NCBI RefSeq assembly: GCF_900113275.1
Contig: NZ_FOOU01000005.1
Location: forward strand, 1 to 64,000
Length of the DNA stretch: 64,000 bases
Direction of reading: 5' to 3'
DNA from: Neptunomonas qingdaonensis
GTDB taxonomy: Bacteria > Pseudomonadota > Gammaproteobacteria > Pseudomonadales > Balneatricaceae
Both the position numbers and the translations under genes were made by a program. The notes under the pieces are model-generated. The model had not been told where the DNA came from. It saw only the letters and a list, made by a program, of their open reading frames with translations, and ran no database searches. This document shows positions 46,701 to 55,826 of this stretch, piece after piece; within the stretch, counting starts at the first letter, position 1; every line of letters starts with the position of its first letter.

Positions 46701-48595
46701 TAATCGGTATAGGCGATATGGCGGGTGATGTATTCGGTAACGGTATGTTGCTGTCTGATAAAATCGAGCTATGTGCAGCCTTTAACCACTTACATATCTT
46801 TATCGACCCTACGCCAGATACCGCCAGCAGCTTTGTTGAGCGTCAACGACTGTTCGCCTTGCCGCGTTCAAGCTGGGAAGATTATAACGCCGAACTGATT
46901 TCGGAAGGCGGTGGGTTATTCTCCCGAGCCGCTAAGTGGATTGATATTTCACCACAAATGAAAGCGCGTTTTGATATTAGTGCCGACCGCTTATCGCCTA
47001 ATGATCTGCTCACAGCGCTGCTTAAAGCACCTGTTGATTTGATCTGGAATGGTGGTATAGGCACATACGTGAAAGCGACTCACGAAACACACGCGGATGT
47101 CGGCGACAAAGCTAATGATAGCCTGCGTATCAATGGTAGCCAATTACGCTGCAAGGTACTGGGCGAAGGAGGCAATCTTGGATTTACGCAACAGGGCCGT
47201 ATCGAATTTGGTATGCATGGCGGTAAATCCAATACAGACTTTATCGATAATGCCGGTGGGGTTGATTGTTCCGACCACGAAGTGAACATCAAAATATTGC
47301 TCAACGAAGTCGTAGCAAACGGTGATATGACGGTTAAGCAACGTAACGCTTTACTACGTGAGATGACCGATGAAGTTGGCTCTCTTGTATTGCAGAACAA
47401 TTATAAACAAGCCCAGGCGATCAGCGTGGCGCATACTCATGCGCGCCGCTCTATTGATGAATATATACTACTTATCAATCGCTTAGAATCAGAAGGTAAA
47501 CTAAATCGTGAGATCGAATATATCCCTTCTGATGAGGTATTGCAGACGCGTAAAGCAGCAGGCGAAGGCTTAACTCGTCCGGAACTCTCTGTATTGATTT
47601 CCTATACCAAAGGTGAGTTAAAAGAGAAGCTTAATGTGCCATCCATCACCCAGGATGCTTATTTGAGCCGCGCTATTTTTACGGCTTTCCCGCAGCGTCT
47701 GGTAAAAGAATTCAATCAGCAGATTGAAAACCACCGCCTGCGTGGTGAAATTATCGCAACGCAAGTGGCTAACGGCATGGTTAACAGTATGGGGATTACC
47801 TTTACTGAGCGCCTGTGTCAGATTAGTGGTGCCAGTTTAGCGGATGTTGCGGCTGCCTATGTTATCGCCCGGGATGTGTTTGGAATTGATCAGCTTTGGT
47901 CTGATATTGAAGCACTCGATAACCAGGTACCCTCAGCACTGCAACAACAGATGATGGCGGATCTGATTCGTTTGATTCGTCGCGCTACTTATTGGTTCCT
48001 GCGTCAGCAGAAATCCAAGATAAATGTTAGTGCAGCGGTTGCTCAATTCCGTCCGGGTAGCATGCAAATCAGTAATCAGATGGCAGATCTGTTGAAAGGT
48101 GAACCACGCGCCCGTTGGCAGCAAAAACATGATGAACTGGTTGCAGCAGGCGTGCCAACGGCGTTGGCAAGCGTTGTTGCCGGGGCCGATAACCTGTATT
48201 CACTGTTGAGTATTATCCAGGCAGCAGAGCAAACCGGGCAGTCAATTGAGCGGGTCGCACAGATTCACTTTAATTTGGGTGACCGCTTGGAGCTACACTG
48301 GTTTGATCATCAGATCAAAGAGATTGAAGCGAACAGCCATTGGGAGTCGATGTCCCGGGATGGTTTCCGTGAAGATCTGACTAAACATCAGCAGGCTATT
48401 ACCGTTAATGTGTTGAAGACCGGTGCAGAAACGGAAGAGGGCGACTTGTTGGTAAATCAGTGGCTGGAAAGTCGTGATGCGTTGATGAAACGCTGGCAGC
48501 GTTTACTCAGTGAAATTCGTAGTACTCCTCAGCCAAATTTTGCAATATTCGCTGTCGCCATCAGGGAATTGCAGGAGTTAGCACACGCTCAATAA
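43766..48595 (+). CDS. gdhB: NAD-specific glutamate dehydrogenase, large type
   Basis: 1609 residues, the length of the 180-kDa class. N-terminal ACT-like regulatory segments (about 1-400), and the catalytic core with RGGKVARGGLRWSDR, VPVGAKGGFVAKKL and GIGDMAGDVFGNGMLLS. The enzyme deaminates glutamate to 2-oxoglutarate with NAD. Directly follows the second TAXI-TRAP-Usp operon, suggesting that imported glutamate feeds it. A terminator follows. Confidence 0.97.
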   Translation: MPDQASNNNPLLAPLVDLLNSKLPTDSVAAVTSFAYQYYQSTTKEEISERSLDNLYGATLSCWQFLQNFDAKQPKIHVYNPDLEQHGWRAQHTVIEILQSDMPFMVDSVRIELNRRGLVIHTILNEVMLTRRDDGKLLKLCDASDKDASAEALIYLEIDRTSDAAELKAILKSLQQVLNQVNTVVTDFSKMQSRAHALLDELSALSPVSQDLGEQAQDALAFLNWMLNNRFTFLGYDEISIADGKVSRVPGCELGILKTKNSPDKLKECAIDDLSEEEQALLLEPSVIMFAKDAQYSRVHRPAYMDRVNIKRFDAKGNVIGECRFYGLYTSPVYSESITTIPVMQRKAEKILRRAGFDSRSHNGKELMQIMNDLPRNELMLATEDELLEISVGIFSLHDRRRIRLLYRQDRCNQFATFLYYVPRDIFNTALRMKVQALLAKACGSSDVGFTTTFSESILARVHFVLRLDPDNPVEVDLAELESAVINISQDWGDELHTALMDACGEEKGNHLQNKYRNAFNSAYREHFKVTSAASDIQRIEELNSHTRVTMSFYRVLEQSQDILRFKLFTADQPLILSEVIPVLENLGMQVLGEHPYAINRNDGKVFWIHDFTLIYQGAEPVVLDEVKDVFHNAFASIWSGYAENDEFNHLVIGASLSWREVSMLRAYARYSKQIRSAFSQPYIAGTLARHIQVTKLLVALFRARLEPNRQSSVKVAALADRIESSIIDALDKVANINDDQILRRFLELIKATLRTSFFKRDEHGKLKDYFAFKLNPRKINAMPLPRPMFEVFVYSARVEGVHLRGGKVARGGLRWSDRLEDYRTEVLGLVKAQQVKNSVIVPVGAKGGFVAKKLPTNGDREAFMAEGIASYQIFISALLDITDNLVGGAVVPPVDVVRHDEDDPYFVVAADKGTATFSDIANKIAEDRGFWLGDAFASGGSQGYDHKGMGITARGAWESVKLHFRELGLNTQTQAFSVIGIGDMAGDVFGNGMLLSDKIELCAAFNHLHIFIDPTPDTASSFVERQRLFALPRSSWEDYNAELISEGGGLFSRAAKWIDISPQMKARFDISADRLSPNDLLTALLKAPVDLIWNGGIGTYVKATHETHADVGDKANDSLRINGSQLRCKVLGEGGNLGFTQQGRIEFGMHGGKSNTDFIDNAGGVDCSDHEVNIKILLNEVVANGDMTVKQRNALLREMTDEVGSLVLQNNYKQAQAISVAHTHARRSIDEYILLINRLESEGKLNREIEYIPSDEVLQTRKAAGEGLTRPELSVLISYTKGELKEKLNVPSITQDAYLSRAIFTAFPQRLVKEFNQQIENHRLRGEIIATQVANGMVNSMGITFTERLCQISGASLADVAAAYVIARDVFGIDQLWSDIEALDNQVPSALQQQMMADLIRLIRRATYWFLRQQKSKINVSAAVAQFRPGSMQISNQMADLLKGEPRARWQQKHDELVAAGVPTALASVVAGADNLYSLLSIIQAAEQTGQSIERVAQIHFNLGDRLELHWFDHQIKEIEANSHWESMSRDGFREDLTKHQQAITVNVLKTGAETEEGDLLVNQWLESRDALMKRWQRLLSEIRSTPQPNFAIFAVAIRELQELAHAQ

Positions 48596-48617
48596 TACCG
48601 GCAAAAGAGAAGTAGTA

Positions 48618-48652
48618 AAGCAGCGGTGTTGCAAGCACCGCTGCTTTTTATT
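48618..48652 (+). terminator. Intrinsic terminator of gdh
   Basis: 11-bp stem AAGCAGCGGTG / CACCGCTGCTT with loop TTGCAAG, followed by TTTATTA. The convergent response-regulator gene ends at 48654, so the stem may also stop that transcript. Confidence 0.9.
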
Positions 48653-48653
48653 A

Positions 48654-49691
48654 TCACAACGGCAGTAAACAATGAATAGTGCCGCTTTCATCCCTTTCTA
48701 TTAATTGCCCCTGTAACTCATTACTTAATCGCTGTAAATATTGTTGTAGCAAGTGAGACCAGGGTGTTGCCGTAAAGACTGGCAGGCCGCTGTCTTGCTC
48801 CACGCTCAACATCAGATAACCAGACTGCCTTGCGGGTTGCAGCGTTAATTTAATATCATGCCCATCGGCCGATAAAATGGCTAACTCAACGGCACTGATC
48901 AATAATTGTTTGAGGCGGTTCAGATCGCTTTTTAATTGCGCCGGTAAGCGATTGTCCAGGCGGTAATCCAGTAGCCAGCCGTCTCGTCGGCTTTGTGGCA
49001 AAAAAATATGTAACACGTCGTTTAACAAATCTACCAGTTCAATAAATTCGCTCAGGAAAGGCTGATCGGCATTATTTAACAGGCCAATACTATTATCCAA
49101 CCGCTGGTGTTGAGCATGCAGGTTAACGGTAATGTCCTGTGCCACCGGGTTGAGATCAAATTGTTGTAAACGCTGACTTTGTTTTAAAATCGGCGCCATC
49201 TGTCGTTGCAACTGATCAGCAACAATCTGATGATCCGGAAACGACGACGTGCTGTCATTAAACTGCTGTACGCGGGCGCTTCTGATATCCCGATATGAAC
49301 GTAACCCGACCACAACCGAGGTGAGTAATCGTGACGCCGATAGCTCCGCTTTACTCAGGTAGTCATTAATATCGTAATTAACAACCACCTGTGCTTCAGG
49401 AGCATAACCGGGATGGCCTGTGCGCAAGATAATCCGGATGTCACGGTTATTCAGTTCATTACGAATATACTCGACTAATTGTAAGCCTTCGCTATCTGTT
49501 TCCATAACAACGTCGAGCAGCGCCAATGCAATATCAGGATGTTGCACAAGAAGGTCTCGTGCCTGAGCACCACTCATTGCGCTGATCAACTCAATAGGGC
49601 GTTGCTCGAACTCATAGCCACGAAATACCATACGGGTGATACCGTGAATTCCTTCTTCGTCATCAATAACTAGTACTTTCCATGGAACCAT
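48654..49691 (-). CDS. Response regulator with degenerate kinase-like C-terminal domain
   Basis: 345 residues. Residues 4-125 are a receiver domain: acidic VIDDEEG, phospho-acceptor Asp in LALLDVVMETDSEG, and Lys in DYLSKAEL. After a Gln-rich helical linker (about 150-215), the C-terminus (LNRLKQLLISAVELAIL to SGYLMLSVEQDSG) has the outline of a GHKL ATPase, but the N-box Asn and glycine boxes are not evident, so it is probably inactive. No DNA-binding or known output domain. Encoded with, and 37 bases after, the AraC-type gene. Confidence 0.75.
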   Translation of the reverse strand: MVPWKVLVIDDEEGIHGITRMVFRGYEFEQRPIELISAMSGAQARDLLVQHPDIALALLDVVMETDSEGLQLVEYIRNELNNRDIRIILRTGHPGYAPEAQVVVNYDINDYLSKAELSASRLLTSVVVGLRSYRDIRSARVQQFNDSTSSFPDHQIVADQLQRQMAPILKQSQRLQQFDLNPVAQDITVNLHAQHQRLDNSIGLLNNADQPFLSEFIELVDLLNDVLHIFLPQSRRDGWLLDYRLDNRLPAQLKSDLNRLKQLLISAVELAILSADGHDIKLTLQPARQSGYLMLSVEQDSGLPVFTATPWSHLLQQYLQRLSNELQGQLIERDESGTIHCLLPL

Positions 49692-49728
49692 ATCTGAGTA
49701 TTCACTATTCTTTTTAATTAGACGGCGG

Positions 49729-52700
49729 TTATATTGCCAGTAAAATGTGGCTCTGTCGCAGTTGATTTACTTTTGCGCTCGCCCCCCATTGTTGATAAAG
49801 ATAACTCGCTTCATTCAGGCAAAACCGTGCAAGACGAAATTGCCCCTGATCGTGTAAGTAGTCGGCATAACGTTCATAACAAAGCGCTTTGTGAAATCCA
49901 AACGCATGAATCTCTGTTGCCTTTAACGCTTGTTCAAATAATATAGAGGGCTTTTCCTGAGGCTTATTTTCAGAGGAGGTTCCTTGTTCCTCAAGGCGCG
50001 CTTTTTCTGCTTGGAGTAATAGCCATTGTCCCTTGAAGTTTTCGGGGCAATGTCTGGCCCAAAGCTCCAGACGTAATTCTATATGCTCTATTTCAATACG
50101 GCGACGACGGCTCAGTGCGTGTTGTTGTTGCGCCTGAATTAATCGCATCATGGCCGTACAGAAAAGCGCTTCTGTTACACAGAAATATCCGGCAAGTTCA
50201 TTTTCAAATAATGCTTCCCACGAGCATAACTCAGGCCATAGTGACTGTTTATCTAATAACAGGGCACCCAGGATAGTGCTGACGGCTTGCCAGCCATGCT
50301 GGTATTGCACCCAGCCTGGGAACGGCTTTTCTTCGTGCAAATACTCAAGCAATATGAGTGTTGAATCAGTTAACCGTGTTGCCTGAAACGGTTGGGCCTG
50401 ATCAATCATCTGCTGTTGATCTTTTCGGCAGTGGTGTAATTGTTTACTTAAAGGAATTGCTGAAAAAAACATTAATTGATGCTGCACTAATCGGCATTCA
50501 CTTTGAATTAACCACTGGCTTTGCTCAGTGGCAACCTGGTCAACATGCTGCAATTGTGAAATAGCGTTCTCAACAGGGGAGAACCAATGTAGAACCTGAC
50601 TGCTATGCCGCAATACAGCACTGATGGCCGCCTCATGCTGTTGGATAAGGCTTTCGTGATTTTGCGGAGCAGCTAGTGCTCCGTACTCGTGAGCCAGTAT
50701 CATCCCTTGCGCAGCAAGCCTTTGTGCCAATGCATAATCCGCACAAAACCAACTAGCCACCCACGCATAACTAACAAAAGCAAAGGCGGTTAAAGAGCTA
50801 CGACCATGTTCAAGACTCAATATGGTCATTCGACCGATAGCACACGCTGCCAATAAAGGGTTGCTTTGTTGGCGTGCGACTAAACTGATCTGCTCTAATA
50901 AATGTAATCTGAGCAGTTGCTTCTGATCGCAGATTTCATTCATGTCTTTTATGGGCAGAGCGTTAAATTGAACATTGATATCTGACAGCTGTATCAACAG
51001 AAGCGATAATTGTTCAGTCTCATTATCAGGCAGGGGAGAATCCAGTGTTGCCAGATTGTTCAGTAAATAAATTAATGACTGTGCATGTAAACCCTGGTGC
51101 TGGTATATCTGAGCCTGCATCAATGCCGCACTTATCTGCTCTTCAATCGACATCTGGGCAGGAAGCTGCTGTAAACACTGTGTTGCTACTTCTATATTAC
51201 CAGCCAATAACGACACACGAATACGTTGCAGCAACAGTTTAGTTTTGTGATTTTCATCATTCACGGCTGACTGGCGTTGCGCAAATCCAAGGAATGCATC
51301 TGCGCTTTGATAATCCAGGTGCTGCTCAGCAAGATCGGCAGCCATTATATTTAATGCTTGTAAATCTGTTGGTATAAGATAGCTATCCGATAACTGCCCG
51401 CTTGAAAATGCACCTTTATTTAAATGAAAAAGGACAGGCCTTAACTGCTCAAGAGAAAAAGGCGGAGATGATAGAGAGGTGAACTTTGCCTGACCAATGA
51501 GCAAATGCCATTGCATGATGACAGAATCCGTCATTCGCTCATGCAGTACATTGCGAATAGCCTTATGTGTAAAAGCGTAACTGGCCAGGTCATCGCTGCT
51601 GGTATTTTCCTTGGTTGTCTCTAGTGCTGTCTCGGGTGCTATCTGTAGTTCAGGCTCAATGAGTCCGGCCTGCTCAACAGGCCAAAGGTGGATAGCTACG
51701 CGTGCTGCCGGATTGCTTGTTACTTTTGCGAGTTCAATCAGATCAAACCTGTCGCCTAACAAGGATGCGCATTTGAGCAACTCTAAGGTAGAACCGCCTA
51801 AGGACGTAATTCGCGCATCTATCTGTTCTTCAATGTTATCTTTTTCCAGCCAGGCTTTAGCACTTGGCTTTTGAGCGGGGAGCGTTACCGTATCAGCAAA
51901 AACCACCGGGCTAATTTGCTGACGATATGTGCTGGGAGGAACGCCCATCCAGCGTTTAAACGCTTTTTGAAAAGCCGATTGATTAGAAAACCCCAGCTGA
52001 AAAGCAATCTCACCAAAGCTGAGTTGCCCTCGCTGGATATGCTGTAAGCTAACTTCACGGCGAGTCAGATCATAAATATCCTGAAAGCTGGTTCCCAGTG
52101 CACCTAATTTTCGCTGCAGTGTCCGCAAACTTAGCCCAACGCTGGCGGCTACCTGATCACGGCGTACAGAACCACCACCTTCATTAAGTTGCTGGCGTAT
52201 TAAGTGACGGGTTTGTGCAACCAAGGCGCTCTGTTGATTGGATTTACTGAGTAAAGAATCAGCAAATTCGCGATGCAACTGATGCATTTCAGCATTGGCA
52301 TCTAAGCAACTGTGCGTCAGATATTGGCTATGTAATAATATTTGATTAGAGGGTGCATCAAATTCAACCTCAGCAGCAAAAAAACGCTGATAGGGTTGGA
52401 TGTCTTCCGGTTCAGGAAATGTCAGATGGACAAAGCTGACAGGGACTTGTTGGCCGGTTAGCCATCGGGGCCAATTTACCAGACATGCAAGAAAATATTC
52501 GATCGTTTGCAGATCGGGTTGGTTCATCTCAATAGTTAGTAGCGTACCTTCAACCGTTTGCTCCATCTGTAACACGGCGCCTTCGAAAAGCAGCGGGAAA
52601 TAATCGACCAGTGTCTGATAGGCTTTATCTAACGTAGGCGCCGTAGACATAATAAAGCCGATAGAACCGAGTAACCGGGGTTGGGTTGCTTCGCCAAGGT

Positions 52701-52908
52701 TTAATGCAATCCGAGGGTTATTCGATGCATGCACCAGTGCTTGTAATACATGACTAAAATAAGCAGCGGGGAAACGTGCGCCGGGCTTGGCAAACTCCTC
52801 GGATGATAATTGAGCACAGCTCAGCACCATGGCTGGCTCCATCCGATAATGTTGGGCCAACTGAAAAACAGGCTCTAAAAGCTTGGCACTCGCAGTTATC
52901 ACAGACAT
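49729..52908 (-). CDS. AraC-family regulator with long C-terminal helical (TPR/AAA-lid-like) extension
   Basis: 1059 residues. Residues 1 to about 225 resemble the ligand/dimerisation domain of OruR/ArgR-like AraC proteins. About 236-335 is a complete AraC helix-turn-helix pair (RRDQVAASVGLSLRTLQRKL; LSFGEIAFQLGFSNQSAFQKAFKRW). The remaining 700 residues are helical and resemble the winged-helix/lid plus TPR-like region that follows the ATPase in large AAA/STAND sensor kinases (STLELLKCASLLGDRFDLIEL, SYAFTHKAIRNVLHERM), but I see no P-loop. AraC proteins normally end after the HTH, so this is an unusual architecture. Confidence 0.8.
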   Translation of the reverse strand: MSVITASAKLLEPVFQLAQHYRMEPAMVLSCAQLSSEEFAKPGARFPAAYFSHVLQALVHASNNPRIALNLGEATQPRLLGSIGFIMSTAPTLDKAYQTLVDYFPLLFEGAVLQMEQTVEGTLLTIEMNQPDLQTIEYFLACLVNWPRWLTGQQVPVSFVHLTFPEPEDIQPYQRFFAAEVEFDAPSNQILLHSQYLTHSCLDANAEMHQLHREFADSLLSKSNQQSALVAQTRHLIRQQLNEGGGSVRRDQVAASVGLSLRTLQRKLGALGTSFQDIYDLTRREVSLQHIQRGQLSFGEIAFQLGFSNQSAFQKAFKRWMGVPPSTYRQQISPVVFADTVTLPAQKPSAKAWLEKDNIEEQIDARITSLGGSTLELLKCASLLGDRFDLIELAKVTSNPAARVAIHLWPVEQAGLIEPELQIAPETALETTKENTSSDDLASYAFTHKAIRNVLHERMTDSVIMQWHLLIGQAKFTSLSSPPFSLEQLRPVLFHLNKGAFSSGQLSDSYLIPTDLQALNIMAADLAEQHLDYQSADAFLGFAQRQSAVNDENHKTKLLLQRIRVSLLAGNIEVATQCLQQLPAQMSIEEQISAALMQAQIYQHQGLHAQSLIYLLNNLATLDSPLPDNETEQLSLLLIQLSDINVQFNALPIKDMNEICDQKQLLRLHLLEQISLVARQQSNPLLAACAIGRMTILSLEHGRSSLTAFAFVSYAWVASWFCADYALAQRLAAQGMILAHEYGALAAPQNHESLIQQHEAAISAVLRHSSQVLHWFSPVENAISQLQHVDQVATEQSQWLIQSECRLVQHQLMFFSAIPLSKQLHHCRKDQQQMIDQAQPFQATRLTDSTLILLEYLHEEKPFPGWVQYQHGWQAVSTILGALLLDKQSLWPELCSWEALFENELAGYFCVTEALFCTAMMRLIQAQQQHALSRRRRIEIEHIELRLELWARHCPENFKGQWLLLQAEKARLEEQGTSSENKPQEKPSILFEQALKATEIHAFGFHKALCYERYADYLHDQGQFRLARFCLNEASYLYQQWGASAKVNQLRQSHILLAI

Positions 52909-52995
52909 ATAAATGATGCTGGCATGAAAAGAGTCTTTTATTTTGATTTACTAGGATAGTATCTTTTTAAGACTACCATAGAGATTTCAAAAAAT

Positions 52996-53769
52996 ATGTC
53001 CTTATGTGCCATGTTGAGACGACTAGAATCATCTTTTTTTACGCTAGCCTTACTGTTATTCACTAATGTTAGCTTAGCTGACTCATTGCGGGTCGGTATT
53101 CCTACCCTAGGGCAAATTCCTTTTTTTTGGCTAGATGAAGCAGGGGAGTATCAAGGTATATATCCAGACACTCTGCGCTTAGTGGCTGCCGACCTGCATC
53201 GGTCTTTAGTGTTTGTGCCGTTATCGCAAGCGCGCTTAAGACGGCATTTTGAAATGGGTGAGATTGATATAGAGATGGGCGTTAAAGATAACATTGAAGA
53301 TAGGCCAGAACTAAAAAAAGTATCAATCTTCACTCGCCCATTTAATGTGATAAATGAAGTCATTATTTATCGCCCCGAACTGTCGTTCCCCGTCTTTATC
53401 CTCAACGACCTGGCAGGACAGCATGTAGCGACCGTTCGTGGTAATACCGTTCCTGATAACCTTATCCGTGAAGACTTCACCAATGAATGGCAAATTGCAC
53501 AACGCGTTCACCGGGGCTGGAATAACATAGGTTTAATGAAAGAGGAGGTGGCACTATATTATCAGCGCAAGCACAATCTGAATTATGAAATCTCTCTGCC
53601 ATATGCCTCTAATGCGGTATCTTTTCGTGTAAATATCTTAGAAAAAGAAATAGTTAACGACATGAATGCAAGTATTTTACGATTAGAAAAAGCGGGTGTG
53701 TTGGAGCAACTTGTTTGTAAGTACCTCTGTGGGCCTACCATACCCAATGTACAAAAACAGACTAATTAA
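52996..53769 (+). CDS. Periplasmic solute-binding protein, family 3 type
   Basis: 257 residues with a signal peptide (about 1-28, ending SLADS) and the SBP_bac_3 fold (RVGIPTLGQIPFFWLDEAGEYQGIYPDTLRLVA). No ABC permease or ATPase genes are nearby. It is divergent from the AraC-type gene across 87 bases, so it may be controlled by it or act as a sensor partner rather than a transporter component. Confidence 0.82.
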   Translation: MSLCAMLRRLESSFFTLALLLFTNVSLADSLRVGIPTLGQIPFFWLDEAGEYQGIYPDTLRLVAADLHRSLVFVPLSQARLRRHFEMGEIDIEMGVKDNIEDRPELKKVSIFTRPFNVINEVIIYRPELSFPVFILNDLAGQHVATVRGNTVPDNLIREDFTNEWQIAQRVHRGWNNIGLMKEEVALYYQRKHNLNYEISLPYASNAVSFRVNILEKEIVNDMNASILRLEKAGVLEQLVCKYLCGPTIPNVQKQTN

Positions 53770-53898
53770 AGTGACCAAAGTCATTGAGCGATAAGAATGA
53801 GTATGAATTTGAAACCAATGTAATTGCATCGAATTCACTGCAGATAATAAAAAATACTTATAAGATACATTTTTAACCAGGTTTATCCGGAAAGTCTC

Positions 53899-54087
53899 AT
53901 GAACGCCGATCGTAAAGAGAAAGACCCAACATTAGTATGTACCTGTAATGACTTATTTATAAACGATATACAAGAATCTATTAATTTCGGAGAAACTGAA
54001 TATCGTGAAATCTTTGCTGTTCATGGTTTACAGCCTCGTTGCGGCGAATGTGTGGATCACGTTAGCGACATACTTAATGGCAAATAG
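53899..54087 (+). CDS. BFD-like [2Fe-2S] ferredoxin domain protein
   Basis: 62 residues with cysteines C14-X-C16 and C48-X2-C51 in VCTCNDL and PRCGEC, the ligand set of bacterioferritin-associated ferredoxin. BFD reduces the iron core of bacterioferritin to release Fe(II). No bacterioferritin gene is adjacent. Single gene, followed by a hairpin. Confidence 0.88.
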   Translation: MNADRKEKDPTLVCTCNDLFINDIQESINFGETEYREIFAVHGLQPRCGECVDHVSDILNGK

Positions 54088-54108
54088 AACAGCTAATATC
54101 ATCTTGTG

Positions 54109-54134
54109 ATGCCGATAATGCTATTTATCGGCAT
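54109..54134 (+). terminator. Hairpin after the BFD-like gene
   Basis: ATGCCGATAA and TTATCGGCAT form a 10-bp stem with loop TGCTAT. No U-tract follows, so termination is uncertain. Confidence 0.45.
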
Positions 54135-54188
54135 TCGCATATAAAGTATTGTTTTTGTTATACTAGTTTAAATTATTCGGGTGTAACA

Positions 54189-55496
54189 TTGATGCAAACC
54201 TTACCTCCGGCACTGCCTTTATTTGATTCCATTAAGCATCTGGAAGATGGCAATCCAACCGTTAATCAATTCATTGCTAACGTCACAATACATCAGGTTA
54301 ATGATGCCGCTTTACTCTATGAACACGCGGTAGATTGGCTGCTAGAACAACGACATAGCGAGAATAACTACAAAACTTATCGAAGCGAATTAACCACCTT
54401 TCTTTATTGGAGCTTTATTGAAGAAGGCGTATCCGTTGCTGACATCACGCGGCGCATCTTATTGCGATATATCGATTACTGCACGAAACCGCCGACACAC
54501 TTAATTGCTTATCGTAATGTAGCGCAGTTTGTAATGGATAAAGATATTGAGGAACGTGTGCCTAATCCTGACTGGCGTCAGTTTTTAGGCAAAAAACAGG
54601 AGGGAGTCGAACAGCCCTATAAAATCACAGATAAGGCCCTAAAGACAAAGCTGGCAATACTCTCATCGTTTTTCAGTTACCTGATTAATGAGGAATACAC
54701 CGAGCGAAACCCCGCAATGATGCTGATGAAAAATGGACGTTTCAAGTCAGGTTCACAGAATTTAGTGATGAAAGAAGATGATGAAGAAGTTCGTTCATTT
54801 ACCGAATTGCAGTGGTCATATGTTATATCAACATCGCTGAAACTAGCCGAATCTGAACCAGAAATACATGAGCGTACGCTATTTTTGATGAGCTTAATGT
54901 ACAGCTGCTATCTGCGTATTTCAGAAGCAGCTGCACGCCCAGGGTTTTCACCTGTCATGGGGCAATTCAGGCGTGATTCAAAAACAGCGGTCTGGGGGTT
55001 TCATATACCGCGCAGCAAAGGCGGTAAAAAGCGAACCGTAGCCGTATCAAATCAATTACTAAAAGCACTGCAACGCTATCGGCGATTTCTTGGCTTAAGC
55101 TTATTGCCGGCACCCAATGAAAATACACCATTATTTATTCGCCACCGTGCTGCAGGACGTGGCCGCGATACCGGTTTATTAAATGCCAACTTAGGGATAC
55201 GCCAGTTACGCGAACAAATCAGCGCTGTTGTTAACCTGGCAGCCAACGCGGCACACAATGAAGGGTTTGAGCAAGACGCACTTGAAATGCGACAAATGAC
55301 ACCGCACAGCATACGTCACACCGGAATCTCACATGACATCAATATCAACGGACGACCGTTATCGCACGTCCAGGCAGATGCCGGCCATGACAGTATCGAC
55401 ACCACATCACAATACCTGCATACCACGCGAGTGGAGCGACACGAATCAGCAGCCACAAAACCAATCGATCATTTAGCAGCGTCTTATAAGAAGTGA
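54189..55496 (+). CDS. Tyrosine recombinase / site-specific integrase
   Basis: 435 residues. N-terminal SAM-like DNA-binding region (YKTYRSELTTFLYWSFIEEG) and a catalytic domain with Arg in YLRISEA, Lys in RSKGGKKR, HSIRHTG (H-X-X-R), AGHDS, and the nucleophile Tyr in TTSQYLHTT. The complete RKHRHY set suggests activity. It stands at the left border of the defence island. No tRNA or clear attachment site was seen beside it. Confidence 0.93.
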   Translation: MMQTLPPALPLFDSIKHLEDGNPTVNQFIANVTIHQVNDAALLYEHAVDWLLEQRHSENNYKTYRSELTTFLYWSFIEEGVSVADITRRILLRYIDYCTKPPTHLIAYRNVAQFVMDKDIEERVPNPDWRQFLGKKQEGVEQPYKITDKALKTKLAILSSFFSYLINEEYTERNPAMMLMKNGRFKSGSQNLVMKEDDEEVRSFTELQWSYVISTSLKLAESEPEIHERTLFLMSLMYSCYLRISEAAARPGFSPVMGQFRRDSKTAVWGFHIPRSKGGKKRTVAVSNQLLKALQRYRRFLGLSLLPAPNENTPLFIRHRAAGRGRDTGLLNANLGIRQLREQISAVVNLAANAAHNEGFEQDALEMRQMTPHSIRHTGISHDININGRPLSHVQADAGHDSIDTTSQYLHTTRVERHESAATKPIDHLAASYKK

Positions 55497-55615
55497 TTCA
55501 CAGCGAAATTAGCCGCTATTAAAACCGTGCCGTACGTGCTGCTCAGTGATACACAGCACGCAAAACTTTATTCTTAGCGGCTCTGGCTCGCATACTGAAG
55601 CGGACAAACATTATT

Positions 55616-55644
55616 AATAAGGCTCATAATTGAGCCTTATTATT
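55616..55644. terminator. Bidirectional terminator, integrase / small membrane protein
   Basis: AATAAGGCTCA-TAAT-TGAGCCTTATT is a perfect 11-bp stem. TATTT follows on the plus strand (integrase side) and AATAATG on the minus strand, serving two convergent genes. Confidence 0.8.
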
Positions 55645-55826
55645 TAAACTATGTAGTAAAGTGCAAAGCCAAGCATCACGTTTATGGACAATGAAAGATA
55701 CAAAAGGGTAGTTTTGTTAAATGGGTTATTATTATTATGGTTGGTGGTACTCCATTGATTACTGTTTTGCTTCCTATGTTTGTTCTTTTGCGCTTCCTGA
55801 TACCACTCTCTGTCCTGAATACCCAT
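55644..55826 (-). CDS. Small membrane protein, MGIQDREWY type
   Basis: 60 residues. Starts MGIQDREWYQEAQKNKHRK, a motif at the N-terminus of several small gammaproteobacterial proteins, then a Gln/Asn-rich linker and one C-terminal transmembrane helix (LLYLSLSINVMLGFALYYIV). ATG 55826 has GGGAGA 8 nt upstream; a longer frame to 55913 lacks a ribosome site. Function unknown. Confidence 0.7.
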   Translation of the reverse strand: MGIQDREWYQEAQKNKHRKQNSNQWSTTNHNNNNPFNKTTLLYLSLSINVMLGFALYYIV

